Positions 33,431 to 44,824 of a stretch of 64,000 bases of DNA are shown piece by piece. The position numbers and the translations under genes were made by a program. The stretch is from Gymnopus androsaceus JB14. Taxonomy: Eukaryota > Basidiomycota > Agaricomycetes > Agaricales > Omphalotaceae. The stretch is taken from NCBI GenBank assembly GCA_009733575.1, contig ML769458.1:178805-242804 (forward strand), read 5' to 3'. Under the pieces are notes generated by a model. The model searched no databases. It saw nothing but the letters and a program-made list of their open reading frames with translations, and was not told where the DNA came from. The first letter of the stretch is position 1, and every line of letters begins with the position of its first letter.

Positions 33431-34817
33431 GCTGGATGGATAATCGTGGTATATGTCCTAGAATAGAAGCCAGTAGAAACTTTCGAAATGAAGCGTTATC
33501 TAACGATTACACGGTCGGAATCTTTTCAAGTTCAAAACTTGCCGACTCACCTTGAACCACCAGTCAAGAAGGTACTGTGTAACAAAAGCACTCCACAGAG
33601 GAAAGCTTAAAAAATCCTATAACTCCAGAGTTCACATCATAGCTGGCCAGATGACCTTGCAGTTACTAACCTGTTTGTTCAGAAAGTCGAATTCGAATAA
33701 GGTATTAGCAGTTATGGAATTAAGGACAGACGACGAAAGAGCAAAGAAATTCCAGAGGTGTAGATAGATGTAGAAAGTCAAGCGCAAAGAGCACGCGCAG
33801 CTGTTAGATTGCGCGCTTGCAGCATTGACGCCTATAACCCTAATTTAGTCCCGCCTCTTGCCCGCCTCCGCTCAACAATGTACATTGTACAGAGACGACG
33901 ACAAGATCTAGAGGATAGTAAAACCATTGGAATAGAGTGCAAAAAGTCCAGACATGGACAATATTGGATCGACTTGTACTCTCGGTGACTCCGATGCGTC
34001 GTTCTCCTCACTCGTAAACTTGTCTTTCAGCTTTCAGGCTGCAACATCCTTTTAAAATTCAGAAGAAAGACTGAATGATAGAGGTACGGCTCCAGCTTGG
34101 TAGCACGAATGGATTCTGAAGATGTTCGTTTCGCTCAGATTTATAGTAATTCCGAAGTAGCTGCACTCAATCCTGGTCGGTATCTGGAAAACATACTCAT
34201 ATATCTTATTTCCAGCTCTATTATTGATCCGAAGACATCTTTGGATGTAGGTGCTGCAGCAAAAGCTTCGCACCCCATCCATTCCCCAAGGGATTTCGAC
34301 GCCGTACGCGTTTTCACTTCCCCAGGATACACTATGCTCAGTAGGCGTATCTCTAGCCAGTTTCCGGAGGTACTGCTGGAGTAGAGAATCGGGTGACCAG
34401 TCTCCACTACACAGACGATATAGACACTGACTCGGACGATCAAGGATGTGTGTAGGTCCTGGCGTTCATGGTTGGTTAAAACGACCCAGATTTTACTAGT
34501 CATCTCAAGCAGATATTCTCCTTCAAAATGATAGCTCTCGCTGTAACGAATCTTGGAATGAGATACGGCGTGGATCCGAAGGTCCTCAGCGACTCTTTCA
34601 AGACTAGTTCTAGAAGTTGGGTCAAAATTACCTGATCCCGGGGTTACAGTTATGAGTATGCGGTGACCAGCAAAGGGGAATCCAAGCTCACTGATACGCC
34701 CGTCTATTTAAATAACGGCTTGCATCCAATGAGGCTAGAAAATCTCTGGCGCCTGCCACAGTCAACCAAAGACGAATGTCATGTGAAGAGGACCCGGTAT
34801 CTATCATTCTCACTCCC
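33431..34817. other. Intergenic, divergent promoter region
   Basis: The upstream region is shared by the minus-strand sensor-like gene and the plus-strand cyclase gene. Open frames at 34097-34384 (+) and 34141-34503 (-) overlap on opposite strands, and neither shows a known domain. A conventional gene here cannot be excluded. Confidence 0.35.
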
Positions 34818-36160
34818 ATGGCAGCCAGAACAGCTTTCGATGATGTCGAGTTTCCGTCGTTTGAATCCCTTCCGTTCAGAGCAGGCGATCCTGAAGGTAA
34901 ATGTGATGTTGCGTAAATCGAGGCTTTCCGATTGAAGTCACTTATAGGTGCGATATGGGGGTTCTACGAGAAGATATCGGATGCCACGGAGCCTGACGAA
35001 CTAGGGTCCTTGAACTTGCTTACCCCGCTCAGGATTTTGAAAGCAAAGGAGGAAATCAAGCTGGGAAGAGTTTGCAGTCTGAACTGGGCTGTACAAAAGC
35101 CGAATCCCACAGGCTATCGCAGAATGGGTTTGAGCCACAGAGCTTTTCAACCTAGGCCAGAAAGATTCGTGTTCGATGATGAGATTCATATGAATACCCA
35201 GTCGGGGTCGCAGTGGGATGGTTTTAGACATTGGGCCTATTATAAGACAGGTGGGCTGCGTTTGAAGTAATTCGAACAGTTTTGATCGTATTGGTGCAGG
35301 CCAGTTCTATAATGGCGTATCAGTCAACGAGTTTCCCTCAAATGACAAGACAAACTTGATCCCGGATTCAAGAACTCAAACGCCTTTGAGAAATGGTATA
35401 CATAGTGAGTGTGACCATATTCTTGTACCAGCTAGTTGGCAGGGTTTACCGTGCTTTAGAGTTTCAAGGAAAGATTGTAGGCCGAGGCGTTTTGTTGGAT
35501 TTCCATTCATATTCGCAAGCGGAAGGCATAGCGTATCAGGCCAACGACCAATATTTGCTCACTGCCGCCCAGCTTGACGCGTGCGCCAAAGCCCAAGGCG
35601 TCACCTTCGAGCAAGGTGATATTCTCTTTGTGCGCATGGGATGGGTTCATTGGCACGAGCACGCCACTGCGAAGGAGCGTTGGGATACTCTAATGGCAGA
35701 TACAAGAGCTATCGGCTTGAGACAAGACCTCAAGGAAGTGAAATGGCTGTGGTACTGAGCGATTATTCTGCGCGATATATAAAGCTGAATGATTTTGTTT
35801 AGGGATCACCATTTTGCAGCGGTTGCTTGCGATGCACCTGCATTCGAAGCTCGTCCGACCATACAGGAATGGAATCTACACGATTATTTGCTGGCGCTCT
35901 GGGGGGTGAGTATCTCAAGAAAAGTCGAATTCCAGTTCCACCAAGTCCATCTCTTCTAGACGCCCATAGGCGAGTTTTTCGATTTGGAGGAATTGGCCGA
36001 AACGTGCAAATATACTGGAAGATATACCTTTTTTGTGACTTCCAGTCCGTTGAACGTCTTGAACGGAATTGCCAGTCCTCCAAAGTGAGTTTTCTCTATT
36101 ATTCCCGCTCTAGCCAGGCTGTAGTACTGATCTGTGAAAAGTATCATGGCCATATTTTGA
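34818..36160 (+). CDS. Cyclase-family metal-dependent hydrolase
   Basis: Seven exons, 341 aa: 34818-34896, 34948-35250, 35300-35404, 35460-35751, 35803-35905, 35960-36084, 36142-36160. The last exon is only 19 bp and ends with the family C-terminus ASPPNIMAIF. Other landmarks: LNLLTPLRI, the substrate/metal segment QSGSQWDGFRHWAY (this fungal subgroup has QWDG.RH in place of HxGTHxD), FYNGV, KIVGRGVLLDF, EQGDILFVRMGWV, DHHFAAVACDAP..E. The last is the second metal-ligand region. Members of this fold (Pfam cyclase, PF04199) include kynurenine formamidase and isatin hydrolase; the substrate here is unknown. The gene is intact. Confidence 0.85.
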
Positions 36161-36415
36161 ATTCGCTCTGGCTAGGAATCTCTAGTAATGTAGTGAACCT
36201 TCAGTTAACTCTAAGAGAATCTGGAACAAGATTACAAGCTGCTAGGTCCAAATTGTCATGGTCATTTTCAGATAATCCTTGCTGAGTGACTCTAAGATAT
36301 CACAACTCTCCTTCAGCGCTTATAGCAAACCTTACTCGTCAATTCTCGAGCCGACAAGTTGCTTATCTCAGAACAGAACTAAGTTGTAAAAAAAATGGGG
36401 TGTCTGGGTTGGGAA
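36161..36415. other. Short spacer downstream of the cyclase gene
   Basis: No gene or repeat seen. It marks the transition into the repeat island. Confidence 0.35.
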
Positions 36416-36557
36416 CATCAGCAAAACCTGGGTGATCGTCCCCCTCTGTACAGAGCAGCTGTACAGCAACTGATCTATATCAATTCCCAATCAATTGCTG
36501 TACAGAGCTGCATAGAGGGGGACCTTGCTATCGCGAACACCCAAGGTTTTGCTGATG
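36416..36557. repeat. Fold-back inverted-repeat element
   Basis: Left arm from 36416 (CATCAGCAAAACC) and right arm ending at 36557 (GGTTTTGCTGATG) are inverted copies. They share CCCCCTCTGTACAGAGC-type and GTACAGCAA blocks around a ~15-base A/T spacer near 36477-36492. Arms are about 60 bases with a few mismatches and small indels. MITE-like; no coding capacity. Confidence 0.75.
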
Positions 36558-36958
36558 AACTTCTTGCTGTCCATTGCCACATTGCACATCTTGCAGCCTG
36601 GTAGTCGTTAGGGAAAAACATCGTTGATCTCACAGTCAAGTGCAATGCAGATGGGGACTTAGACCGGTGCAGACAATATAGCACCTTTGTTGCAGTGCAA
36701 TAGTTCAAGGCTCTTTGAACAGTGCAGACGAATTTTTGGGAATAGGAAGCTCAGGGTGAGTACCTCTTGATTTTTTCAACATAGTGGAAGGTTTCCACTA
36801 GGAGGCTGTTGGACCCTAATATTAAATATCCACCATATTCTCTTCATCTAGTTCATGTTTTTGCAGGTGAAAAAACCACGAAGATCCATTGATATCAGCC
36901 ATAGCAACCCCCTCACATGAATCATATTTGAAATAAATCTGATCAATCATAGTTTGAC

Positions 36959-38033
36959 AATGAAACTGTAGAGGATGAGGACAAGGATATGGTGCCTTTA
37001 TGGGATGATGACAGTGACAAGGGGAGTACAAGCAAATGTACGTTGTTGCTTGAAGAGGATCTTGTTCAATTTGTCCCATGGGATGAAGGTCAGTCAATTT
37101 GTTTAGGTGCTTGCTTGGTTAACGTTACTAATCTTGCTTCAATGACTTAGATGAGAAAGCTCTAAGTGTGCCAGATAGAGCCAACATTGGGATTGTAATG
37201 CAGCAGCCAAGGGGCGATGAAGAACCTCTGGTGCTGACAAAAGCCCTTCATTCCAGAAAGTATGTCAAAAACACGAGAGCATGAAGGACCAAGAAGGTTG
37301 GTAGAGAGAATTCAGATGCAGAAGACAGTGACTCGGAATTGGATGCACCTCACGAGTCTTGCATGATGAAGGGTGGGTAGTCAGTTGGACTTGGATGCTC
37401 CTCTGCCTCCTAAAGGCAAGAGCATTGCAGTTTGTCAGGAGCAAGGGCAGGAGGAAGAGTCTGATTCTGACACTCCTGTCACTGGCCCCAGAAGAAGAAG
37501 ACTGTAGCACCTCGTCAAGACGCAGAGCATGATTCCAACTCAGCCCCTGTGGAGCCCACGAGAAAGAAGACTGTCTTAGCCCCTACAGAGCCTGCAAAGA
37601 AGGAGAAGACTGTGAGACCTCATTAAGACGTGGAGCATGATTTTGACTCAGCCCCTTTGGAGCCTGTGAAGAAAAAGACTGTGGGACCCCGTTGGGATGT
37701 GGAGGTTGACTCCAATTCAGCCCCTGTGGAGCATGCAAAGAAGAAGAATACTGTGGGACCTCATCAGGACATGGAGGTTGACTCCAATTCAGTGCCTATG
37801 CAGCTCCCAAAGAAGATTGCAGGGAAGAGGAGGGACAAGGTAGGTCTTGTGCAAAAGGCATGGGTTGAGATGCAGGAGATGCAGGAGATGGATGAAGACA
37901 AGGAATGGCCAAGAAAGCAAGCACAGCTTAATAGGGTGAATGGGAAGAAGCATGGTAAGGAGAAGAACATTGCAGACAAAGGGAGGTAGTGGGTGGGCAA
38001 GGAAGGAAACGGAAGCAAGATGAGGAAGCCTCA
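36959..38033 (+). pseudogene. Decayed Lys/Glu-rich repeat-protein gene
   Basis: Plus-strand exon-like segments can be read: an acidic piece (DEDKDMVPLWDDDSDKG) at about 36970-37090, a piece with NIGIVMQQPRGDEEPL at 37150-37260, then a repeat region about 37500-37800. The repeat unit is 24-35 codons and reads like DSNSAPVEP..KKTV.P (at least four copies). In-frame stops (TAA at 37624-37626, others near 37375-37480) break it. The tail is Lys-rich. I do not recognise the family; it may derive from a transposon-carried gene. Confidence 0.4.
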
Positions 38034-38287
38034 AGAGTTATAGTGCAACTCCCAAGACCTACAGCAAAACTCCCAAAGCGTATGAGTGATGATGAATTCC
38101 AATTAATTTTTGCATATTGTACCTTCGTTATATTGGTATTAGTTACATCTATCTATTTACCATGTATGCTACGCAGTTATAAGTGAAATGTAGTTATAAG
38201 TGAAATGTAACTCATATTAAAGTCTCCACACTTCAGGCTACCATAATTTATATCATATTAGATAGGCCAAAGTGTAACAATCCAGTA

Positions 38288-40592
38288 TCTAATATCACCT
38301 GATATGACCATTCAATTGAATGTACATAAAGGTTTGATGTACCGATCAAAGCCTTATAGATAAAGCATGTTAGCCTGTGCCTGGCAGTTTGATGCTGCTT
38401 GATGGGTGCCCAACATGCAAAGGCCTTTGGGGGCAAGTTTCTGAAGTCTGAGTGAGGCAAATAGCATATATGTATATTTATAAGTCATCTCAAATGTCTT
38501 TTGGAATGATATCACTGCTCTTCCCAAAGAAGTAACGCCTGTCCCCCCTCCACAATGCCCGCCACTGATATTGCAGTGGAACAACCAAGTGTGTATAAAG
38601 CACAAGTGGACCATCTGAATGAGGCTCATGAGTAGCCTACAGAACATCATTATCAAAGGATAAGGATCAACACAAGCCAACATAAGCCAATATCTCCTCC
38701 TGGTACCTTCCCTACCCAAATTGACATATTGCGGTGGAATAAATTGGTGGATTTAAAACGCAAATGGAGCATCTGGAAGATATCCACTAGAACTCTTTGA
38801 TGCCAAAAACAAAATAAAAGGAGAAAAACTCACCAACATAAGCCCATGTCTTGTCCTTGTACTTCCCCTACCCAAATTGATATATTGCGGTGGAATGAAT
38901 TGGTTGATTTAAAACGTGAATGCAGTGTCTAAAAGAGGTGAACTAGCGCTCTCATTGATGCCAAGAACAAAATGAAAGAGTAAAACTCACTGACATAAGT
39001 TTATCCCTCTTCCTGGTACCTCCCTTATCCAAGATGTTGCATCCACTGTTTGTACTCTGTTATCAAAGTCAATCTTACTAGTCTTAGTTTTCTTTAAAAT
39101 GCTGAGGATTTAATTTTGGAAGTCGAGGCTCCCATTGCTCCTGGAGAGCGAGAACCTTCACACTTGGGGTTGTTTTTGAAGTTGCAGAGTATCACAATGT
39201 TTGGAAGGAAGAAAGGACCGGTAAATGATAAAAACCTTTTATTGATGTACTTGAAGTAGCTTGAGAGCTTTCTAGGGCCATTGGAGCATGGAATACCATA
39301 TTATTGAGGGAAGATGGTGGTCAAAGGAAGAGAATGAACCGTGAGAGCGAGCCTGGGAAGTCATTGGATGTACTATCCACTCTTCCAAAGCTCAATGTCA
39401 ACAACATCTAGAGAGGTCAGGATTAATCTGAAAGCTATGGAAACCTTGGAAGAGTATGCTTATATGTATATTATTGTCCTGGTCAAAGTAAATCTCAATC
39501 GGATTAGTTTATAGACTAGAATGGACATAGTTACATTTTGGTCTTGGACACTGGAAATAAGAATCACAATTTGAACAATGTATTGGGAATGCGGTACTTT
39601 ACATATGGCCAAGAGAGGTTGGGAACATGCTTATATGACTATATAGATGAGTATCCACCAATTTTAGACCAAAGAGAGATATATAGCAAGTTCAATTTCT
39701 GAAATACCATTTTACAATAAAGTTTGAAACACAAACAGTAAAAATCCATATGTATGACTTGGGCATCTTTCAACCATCTCACTTCAACATTCCTATGTGC
39801 ATGTAATACAATTGAAAGCTCTTCTAAACATCTCCAATAGTCCTTTGTAGTTTATTAGCATTTAATCAACAGTTGGGCAGGCTGTTTTGTATGACAAACT
39901 TGATTCTTAACATGGAACCAGTGATATCTGTTAATTTTAGAAGCAATATACTGTTACTTAAATTCATTAATTGCATATTCAAATACGTTACTATATTTTA
40001 TATATCAATTTGGGTAGGGGAAGTACAAGGACAAGACATGGGCTTATGTTGGTGAGTTTTTCTCCTTTTATTTTGTTTTTGGCATCAAAGAGTTCTAGTG
40101 GATATCTTCCAGATGCTCCATTTGTGTTTTAAATCCACTGATTCATTCCACCGCAATATGTCAATTTGGGTAGGGAAGGTACCAGGAGGAGACATTGGCT
40201 TATGTTGGTGAGTGTTGATCCTTATCCTTTGATAATGACGTTCTGTAGGCTACTCATGAGCCTCATTCAGATGGTCCACTCGTGCTTTATATACACTTGG
40301 TTGTTCCACTGCAATATCAGCGGCGGGCACTGTGGAGGGGAGACAGGCGTTACTTCTTTGGGAAGAGCAGTGATATCATTCCAAAAGACATTTGAGATGA
40401 CTTATAAATATACATATATGCTATTTGCCCCACCCAGACTTCAGAAACTTGCCCCCAAAGGCTTTTGCATGTTGGGCACCCATCGAGCAGCGTCAAACTG
40501 CCAGGCACAGGCTAACATGCTTTATCTATAAGGCTTTGATCGGTACATCAAACCTTTATGTACATTTGATCAAATGGTCATATCAGGTGTCT
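38288..40592. mobile_element. ~2.3-kb DNA element with ~0.6-kb terminal inverted repeats
   Basis: 38288-38885 is an inverted copy of about 39997-40592. A 121-codon stretch translates almost identically from the left arm (minus, 38354-38719) and the right arm (plus, 40166-40531), though it is probably not a gene. The 1.1-kb interior (38886-39996) has no recognisable transposase. It is therefore likely a non-autonomous MULE- or fold-back-type element. Outer ends were placed where the arms stop matching (TCTAATATCACCTGATATGACC side). Confidence 0.8.
38565..39060. repeat. Tandem ~155-bp repeats inside the left arm of the TIR element
   Basis: Three to four diverged units, each with ATATTGC(A/G)GTGGAA and CCAACATAAGCC-like blocks, recur near 38570, 38725 and 38885, with a partial unit near 38990. 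Part of the array is mirrored in the right arm. Confidence 0.65.
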
Positions 40593-41188
40593 AATATGAA
40601 GTAAATCCACAGAATATCCAGGACCATGGATTCCATGGTGCCACTGGGACCTCTGGCACCTCTGGATTCCATGTCTCCTTAGTATTAGCAACCAAATAGG
40701 TATTGATAGTGATAGTGATGATGGTCTCATCTAGTCATCTGACAACCTATTTCTACCTATCCCATCAACAATCATGTGACACTGTCACACAGTACAAGTT
40801 GAAATTTCTGAAATAGTGATAGATTGTTACAGTGATGACTTTCTCATTTACACCAAGCAACCTACCTCTGCTGATGGGATCAGCACTCATGTGACACTGT
40901 CACATAAACTATAAATTAAGCTTTTGATTACTATGAGGATGGATTCCAGAAGAAGACCTAGGGATAAGGTATACTGTATAAGTAGTGTGATAGTGTCACA
41001 TGTGTCACATGACAAAAGTCGAGCATTAGGTGCCATAATTAGTGGAAAAATCATGAAAAATCATGAAAATATTCATAGGATGGATTTGCAGCCTGTACAT
41101 GAGTTTTAAAGGGGAATGGTATAGTAGTCTATGGAATCCATGAACTAGTAAATGTACTAGTCCATGGATTCCATGCACTAATGAATAT
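40593..41188. other. Spacer with short palindromic words
   Basis: Contains repeated TGTGACACTGTCAC (40774, 40881 and related at 40986) and CCATGGATTCCATG (40625, 41152). No gene. Confidence 0.5.
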
Positions 41189-41863
41189 CACGCCGAAAAT
41201 GGACAAATTTCTGCCGAGCAGAAAAGCGTGCTGATATGCGACTATTCAGTCAACCTTTCTGTACCGTAGATAAATTGAATGATATTTTACATTTAAACAA
41301 CATCGAAAGCATGATTGAAAGATCTTAAATCAATACATTAATCGGGTGATAAGAAACGCTGGCTGATTTAAGTCGTATCGAAAGAAGTGAAGATAATACT
41401 GATTTAAATTTTTTCAAGATAGAGGAAAGCTGAAATGAAAGTCTTCGTGTCAGTCAGCTATGATAACTAGTCGATACATTAAGTATCATTGTAATTGAAG
41501 TATTGACCGATACATGATATTTCTACAACTCTTTCGGAGCCCCTGAAAAATGCAATGAATTTTGATAATTCAGTATAACTGACAGAACGCTACTGCGTCA
41601 CGGCGGAGACGCAACCGTGTCTGCGTCGGAGACGCGACTGCCTCCTGCGTCAAACATCAAAGACCATGCATGAATCACGAGCACACCCAATCCAACGCCA
41701 AGCGATGGGTACCAATATAAGTCTTATTCAAGTGACATCGCTACATTACCTCTCGTCCTCCAGCGTCGATAGTTTTAGTACGTTTCGGACGATCAGAAAG
41801 TAATGAAGAGTAGAAAATATTAATTATTGACGGGACGTTCAAAAAATACATTACATGATCTAT

Positions 41864-42704
41864 TCATTGTCTAGAAAGATTGACCAGGACAGACCTTCCA
41901 TAAGAGTAGTCGTAACGAGCGGCATGCGAGATGATATCATCGAGATTAATCACATCCTCCTTCTCTCCAAGTACTGAAGAATATGTTGTAGCAGAAAAAT
42001 GAGGGTATTTGAGAAAAGGATCATAGAGTGCCTTGGATAACTGTTGATATGGCCTCACATGAAGACGAACAGTGTCTCCTTTGCTTTCGATCCACTGAAT
42101 TTGACCAGCGATAGGTGCATGATCTGGAATGGGTCGGTATATAATGCTAGCATTGCCTGCGTGGGTAGATGAACCAGAAAAATTGACGCCGTCGTGTTTA
42201 GCATAGGCACGACGTACACCCTTCATCGCAACAAATTCATTTGTTTGACTGGGGGCATTGGCTGGAACAAAGCACTTGTCAAACAGAACCTTGAGCTGTC
42301 GAACTGCCTCGGGACAAGCAGGACGACGAAGCCAGTGGCGAAGATTCGCCGTACGAGCCACAGACTTCATGATGGCAGATTCCATGGCACCTAAAAAGAA
42401 AAAATTACTATTGGGATTGAGCTCAGGGCCAATCTGAGGTGACTTACCACCGATGTGATCATTCGTGTTGATTTTCTGCAAAGCGCCGATCAAGCGTTCA
42501 AATGGGAAACACCACCATGAAAGGACAGGTCCAAAGAGTAAAAGAAAGTCGTATATATGTCCAGCGGCATGAATATTCGGTCGAGGCCTACCCTCTCGAG
42601 TGTGTGGATAAAGGGTTCGTAAATCCTTCACCCAAGTGTTGAGATAATCTCGAAAGGCATTGGCCCGCGAGATTGTCATCGTGTATCGACAGGCTATTAT
42701 TGTT
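41864..42704 (-). pseudogene. Transposase C-terminal region (DUF4218-like), truncated
   Basis: The frame is open for about 280 codons down to the stop at 41866-41864. The DUF4218 hallmark of EnSpm/CACTA elements is clear: PNIHAAGHIYDFLLLFGPV, SWWCFPFERLIGALQKINTN and ESAIMKSV. The 5' part of the transposase, including the catalytic core, is absent, so this is not a functional enzyme. The frame itself is undamaged and retains CpG sites lost in copy 2. Confidence 0.8.
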
Positions 42705-42813
42705 TTGGCCTTTGAAAAGGGAAGGGGGGGGGCCATTTGGTTATTGAAATTTCAAAAGGAGCCTCTAAAGAGTAAGAGACCCAGGAAATTCAGGGAGATC
42801 CTCTCTTTTCTTT

Positions 42814-42838
42814 NNNNNNNNNNNNNNNNNNNNNNNNN
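42814..42838. other. Assembly gap (25 N)
   Basis: Twenty-five N bases. The flanks are a T run on the left and an A run on the right. Confidence 0.99.
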
Positions 42839-42867
42839 TTAAAAAAAATCTGCTCGGCAGAAAGTGC

Positions 42868-43440
42868 GAGCTTTCAGATACCGTGTAAATCTGGACGTCA
42901 ATCAAGATCTGGTAATTGCACGGTAAGGCCGCTACTATAAAAAGATCCAATTCCAGATGTGCATGGGTGTTCTCCTCCATACAACTATTCTCCTCTGCGT
43001 AATCCTGCTTCTACGTAAACTCTGGATTCAGGCCGTGACGGTGCGGTGACGGTACAACCTATGACGGTATTTTTCATCGTAAAAAGGTACTGGATAAGCT
43101 TACATTGTACTTTGGGTAATTCGTGGTTTGTGTAGCGATATTGTACTCAAAGGGTCAGATATTCTAGTCAATCAACTTATTTCTTGTTGAACGTGAGTTG
43201 TGAAAGTACTTGGAGAAGCTACTGATCCTGTGAGATCCTGTGAGACCCTGTGAGTCTGGTTGACACCAACTGAGCATTGGTTGAGACCTGTTGACATTCA
43301 CTGACCCCAGGATTATGTACTTCTTGGACCCGTGAACATGTCACTGACTTCATCATCTACTACTGTCTTTTTACCACCATTGCTTTGTCTTCAAGTTGTT
43401 CATATGAGTTTCGAGTTTCTTTTGTGCAAATGATGAGCCA
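42868..43440. other. Spacer, no gene recognised
   Basis: No coding frame with support. Short direct repeats TGTGAGA/TCCTGTGAGA near 43225-43260. Confidence 0.4.
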
Positions 43441-43512
43441 AGCGTGGGAATGTGCAGGAAAAGCTGCTGCAACTTTGACGTTGCAGCAGCTTTTCCTGCA
43501 CATTCCCACGCT
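43441..43512. repeat. Perfect 33-bp hairpin with 6-nt loop
   Basis: 43441-43473 and 43480-43512 are exact reverse complements around a TTTGAC loop. The stem begins AGCGTGGGAATGTGCAGG. Confidence 0.95.
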
Positions 43513-43545
43513 CTTGCCTGAAATTCTCTCAGACGTAGATCAGAG

Positions 43546-43655
43546 AAGCTCAAGAGTATGCCACAGGAGCTCAAGAGTATGCCACAGGAGCTCAAGAGTA
43601 CGCCACTGGAGCTCAAGAGTACGCTACCAAAAGCTCAAGAGTACACTGGGAAGGT
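43546..43655. repeat. Short tandem array, ~20-bp unit
   Basis: Five units of GAGCTCAAGAGTA(T/C)GCCAC type, the later ones diverged. It lies 34 bp after the hairpin. Confidence 0.85.
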
Positions 43656-43982
43656 ATGCAAGTAAAATCAATAGTTTCAGATATACACAACTAAGTGGCC
43701 AGAGCAGAGATACCTATAAGTGGAACCTAGCAGCATATCAAATTCAATGCTGGTAAAGTACACATTGGAATTAACAATTATCATCAAGTACCCACAAGTA
43801 GTAAAAATATGTGCTAAAAGTACGTCCACGGAGTAAAAACAGCCAATTTTGAGTAAGATGTACATTAAATGATGAAAAATGGCTTCATAACAACCTCATC
43901 TGCGCAGATTGTTGGGACCAAAAAAAGATTGATATACAATGATAGCCATACATTCTACAAGCTATATAATACAATACACTTC

Positions 43983-44523
43983 CTAAAAGAGGATATTTGT
44001 CAATGCCAGAAGCCAGCCCTCTCTATCATGCCATTCAGCATCATTAAAGAGATGCCATAATCGCAAACCATTCAGCCACTTCCGAATCATCTTGCCCGAG
44101 CCTGTCCCTATGTAATTTGCCACAAAGGCACCTAAAAGAGTGGCTGAAGCAGGCATCCATGAAGATTTGGAGATATCTTCTGCATCACAGAATTGATTGA
44201 AATGGAGTAATCCTGCACCGTAAGCTTGTCTCCACATGCAGTATTAGTATATTAGTAGGATGCTTTTGATATATTAAGCTTGCCTAGTGTCAGGGAACAG
44301 TTGAAGGATAACAAACTTTCAACATTATAGTTTGTAAACAATGTGAGACTTCAGCATCCCGAGTGAGTTGAGAAATTAGTGAATATGGGGTAGTCCATAA
44401 TAGCACTCGACAATTGGCTGCAACAAATGGACAGAATGGACTGTGAAGACTTTTGTTATCCTTGGTAGGATGACGTGCATTTTTGGGAGGAAGGGAAAGA
44501 GCTGCTGCTCTCTGTATGTCCAT
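43983..44523 (-). pseudogene. Tyrosine-recombinase N-terminal region of a DIRS/Ngaro-like element, broken
   Basis: Two minus-strand pieces. 44523-44290 carries RVLLWTTPYSL, and 44237-43983 carries AYGAGLLHFNQFCD, MPASATLLGAFVA and IRKWLNGLRLWH. They match the N-terminal (core-binding) part of the tyrosine recombinases attached to basidiomycete DIRS-like retroelements. A stop and a frame change separate the pieces, and the catalytic Arg/His/Tyr half is missing. Confidence 0.7.
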
Positions 44524-44824
44524 CAGGTTAGTTTTTGGTTGTATCCCACTGGTAAAAGCAATGAAATGTGAGGATCAAATTGTGAAGATTGCTATGTATT
44601 GTTGGGGTGCAAATTCCAGATGATTCATAGAAAATCATAGTTGTGTCTATTAACATGGGATTGGTTGTAGAGTAGGAACAGGTTCTGTAATTGGTGATAG
44701 GAGGATAGGTGAAGGTATGATGATTTCAGTAATGAACTTGCCTGGAGAATGGTCTTTGAACATGAAAAGACTGTCCCAGTCAGTCACCACTGCCTTACTT
44801 GATGCCAGAGCAATCTGGAATGCA

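Larger units (their letters stand above)
41189..42860 (-). mobile_element. CACTA/Plavaka-like transposon, truncated copy 1
   Basis: Begins CACGCCGAAAATGG. A right-hand inverted motif TCTGCTCGGCAGAAAGTG lies at about 42850-42867, so the copy looks like an internally deleted, non-autonomous element. It is identical in layout to 47782-49297 over 1516 bases and diverges after 42704. It holds the transposase C-terminal frame and the assembly gap 42814-42838. Confidence 0.75.

Noticed and set aside
34097..34503. Overlapping frames on both strands (34097-34384 plus, 34141-34503 minus)
   Set aside because: No domain, no splice continuity to neighbours; the strand cannot be decided.
38354..40531. Two near-identical 121-codon frames (38354-38719 minus and 40166-40531 plus) as genes
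   Set aside because: They are the inverted arms of one element. The frames have no recognisable domain, and the arms carry other repeats of the same DNA.
41580..41660. CRISPR-like or regulatory array from repeated GAGACGC/GCGTC words
   Set aside because: Irregular spacing, eukaryotic context, and the words are part of the CACTA copy (also at 48185-48245).
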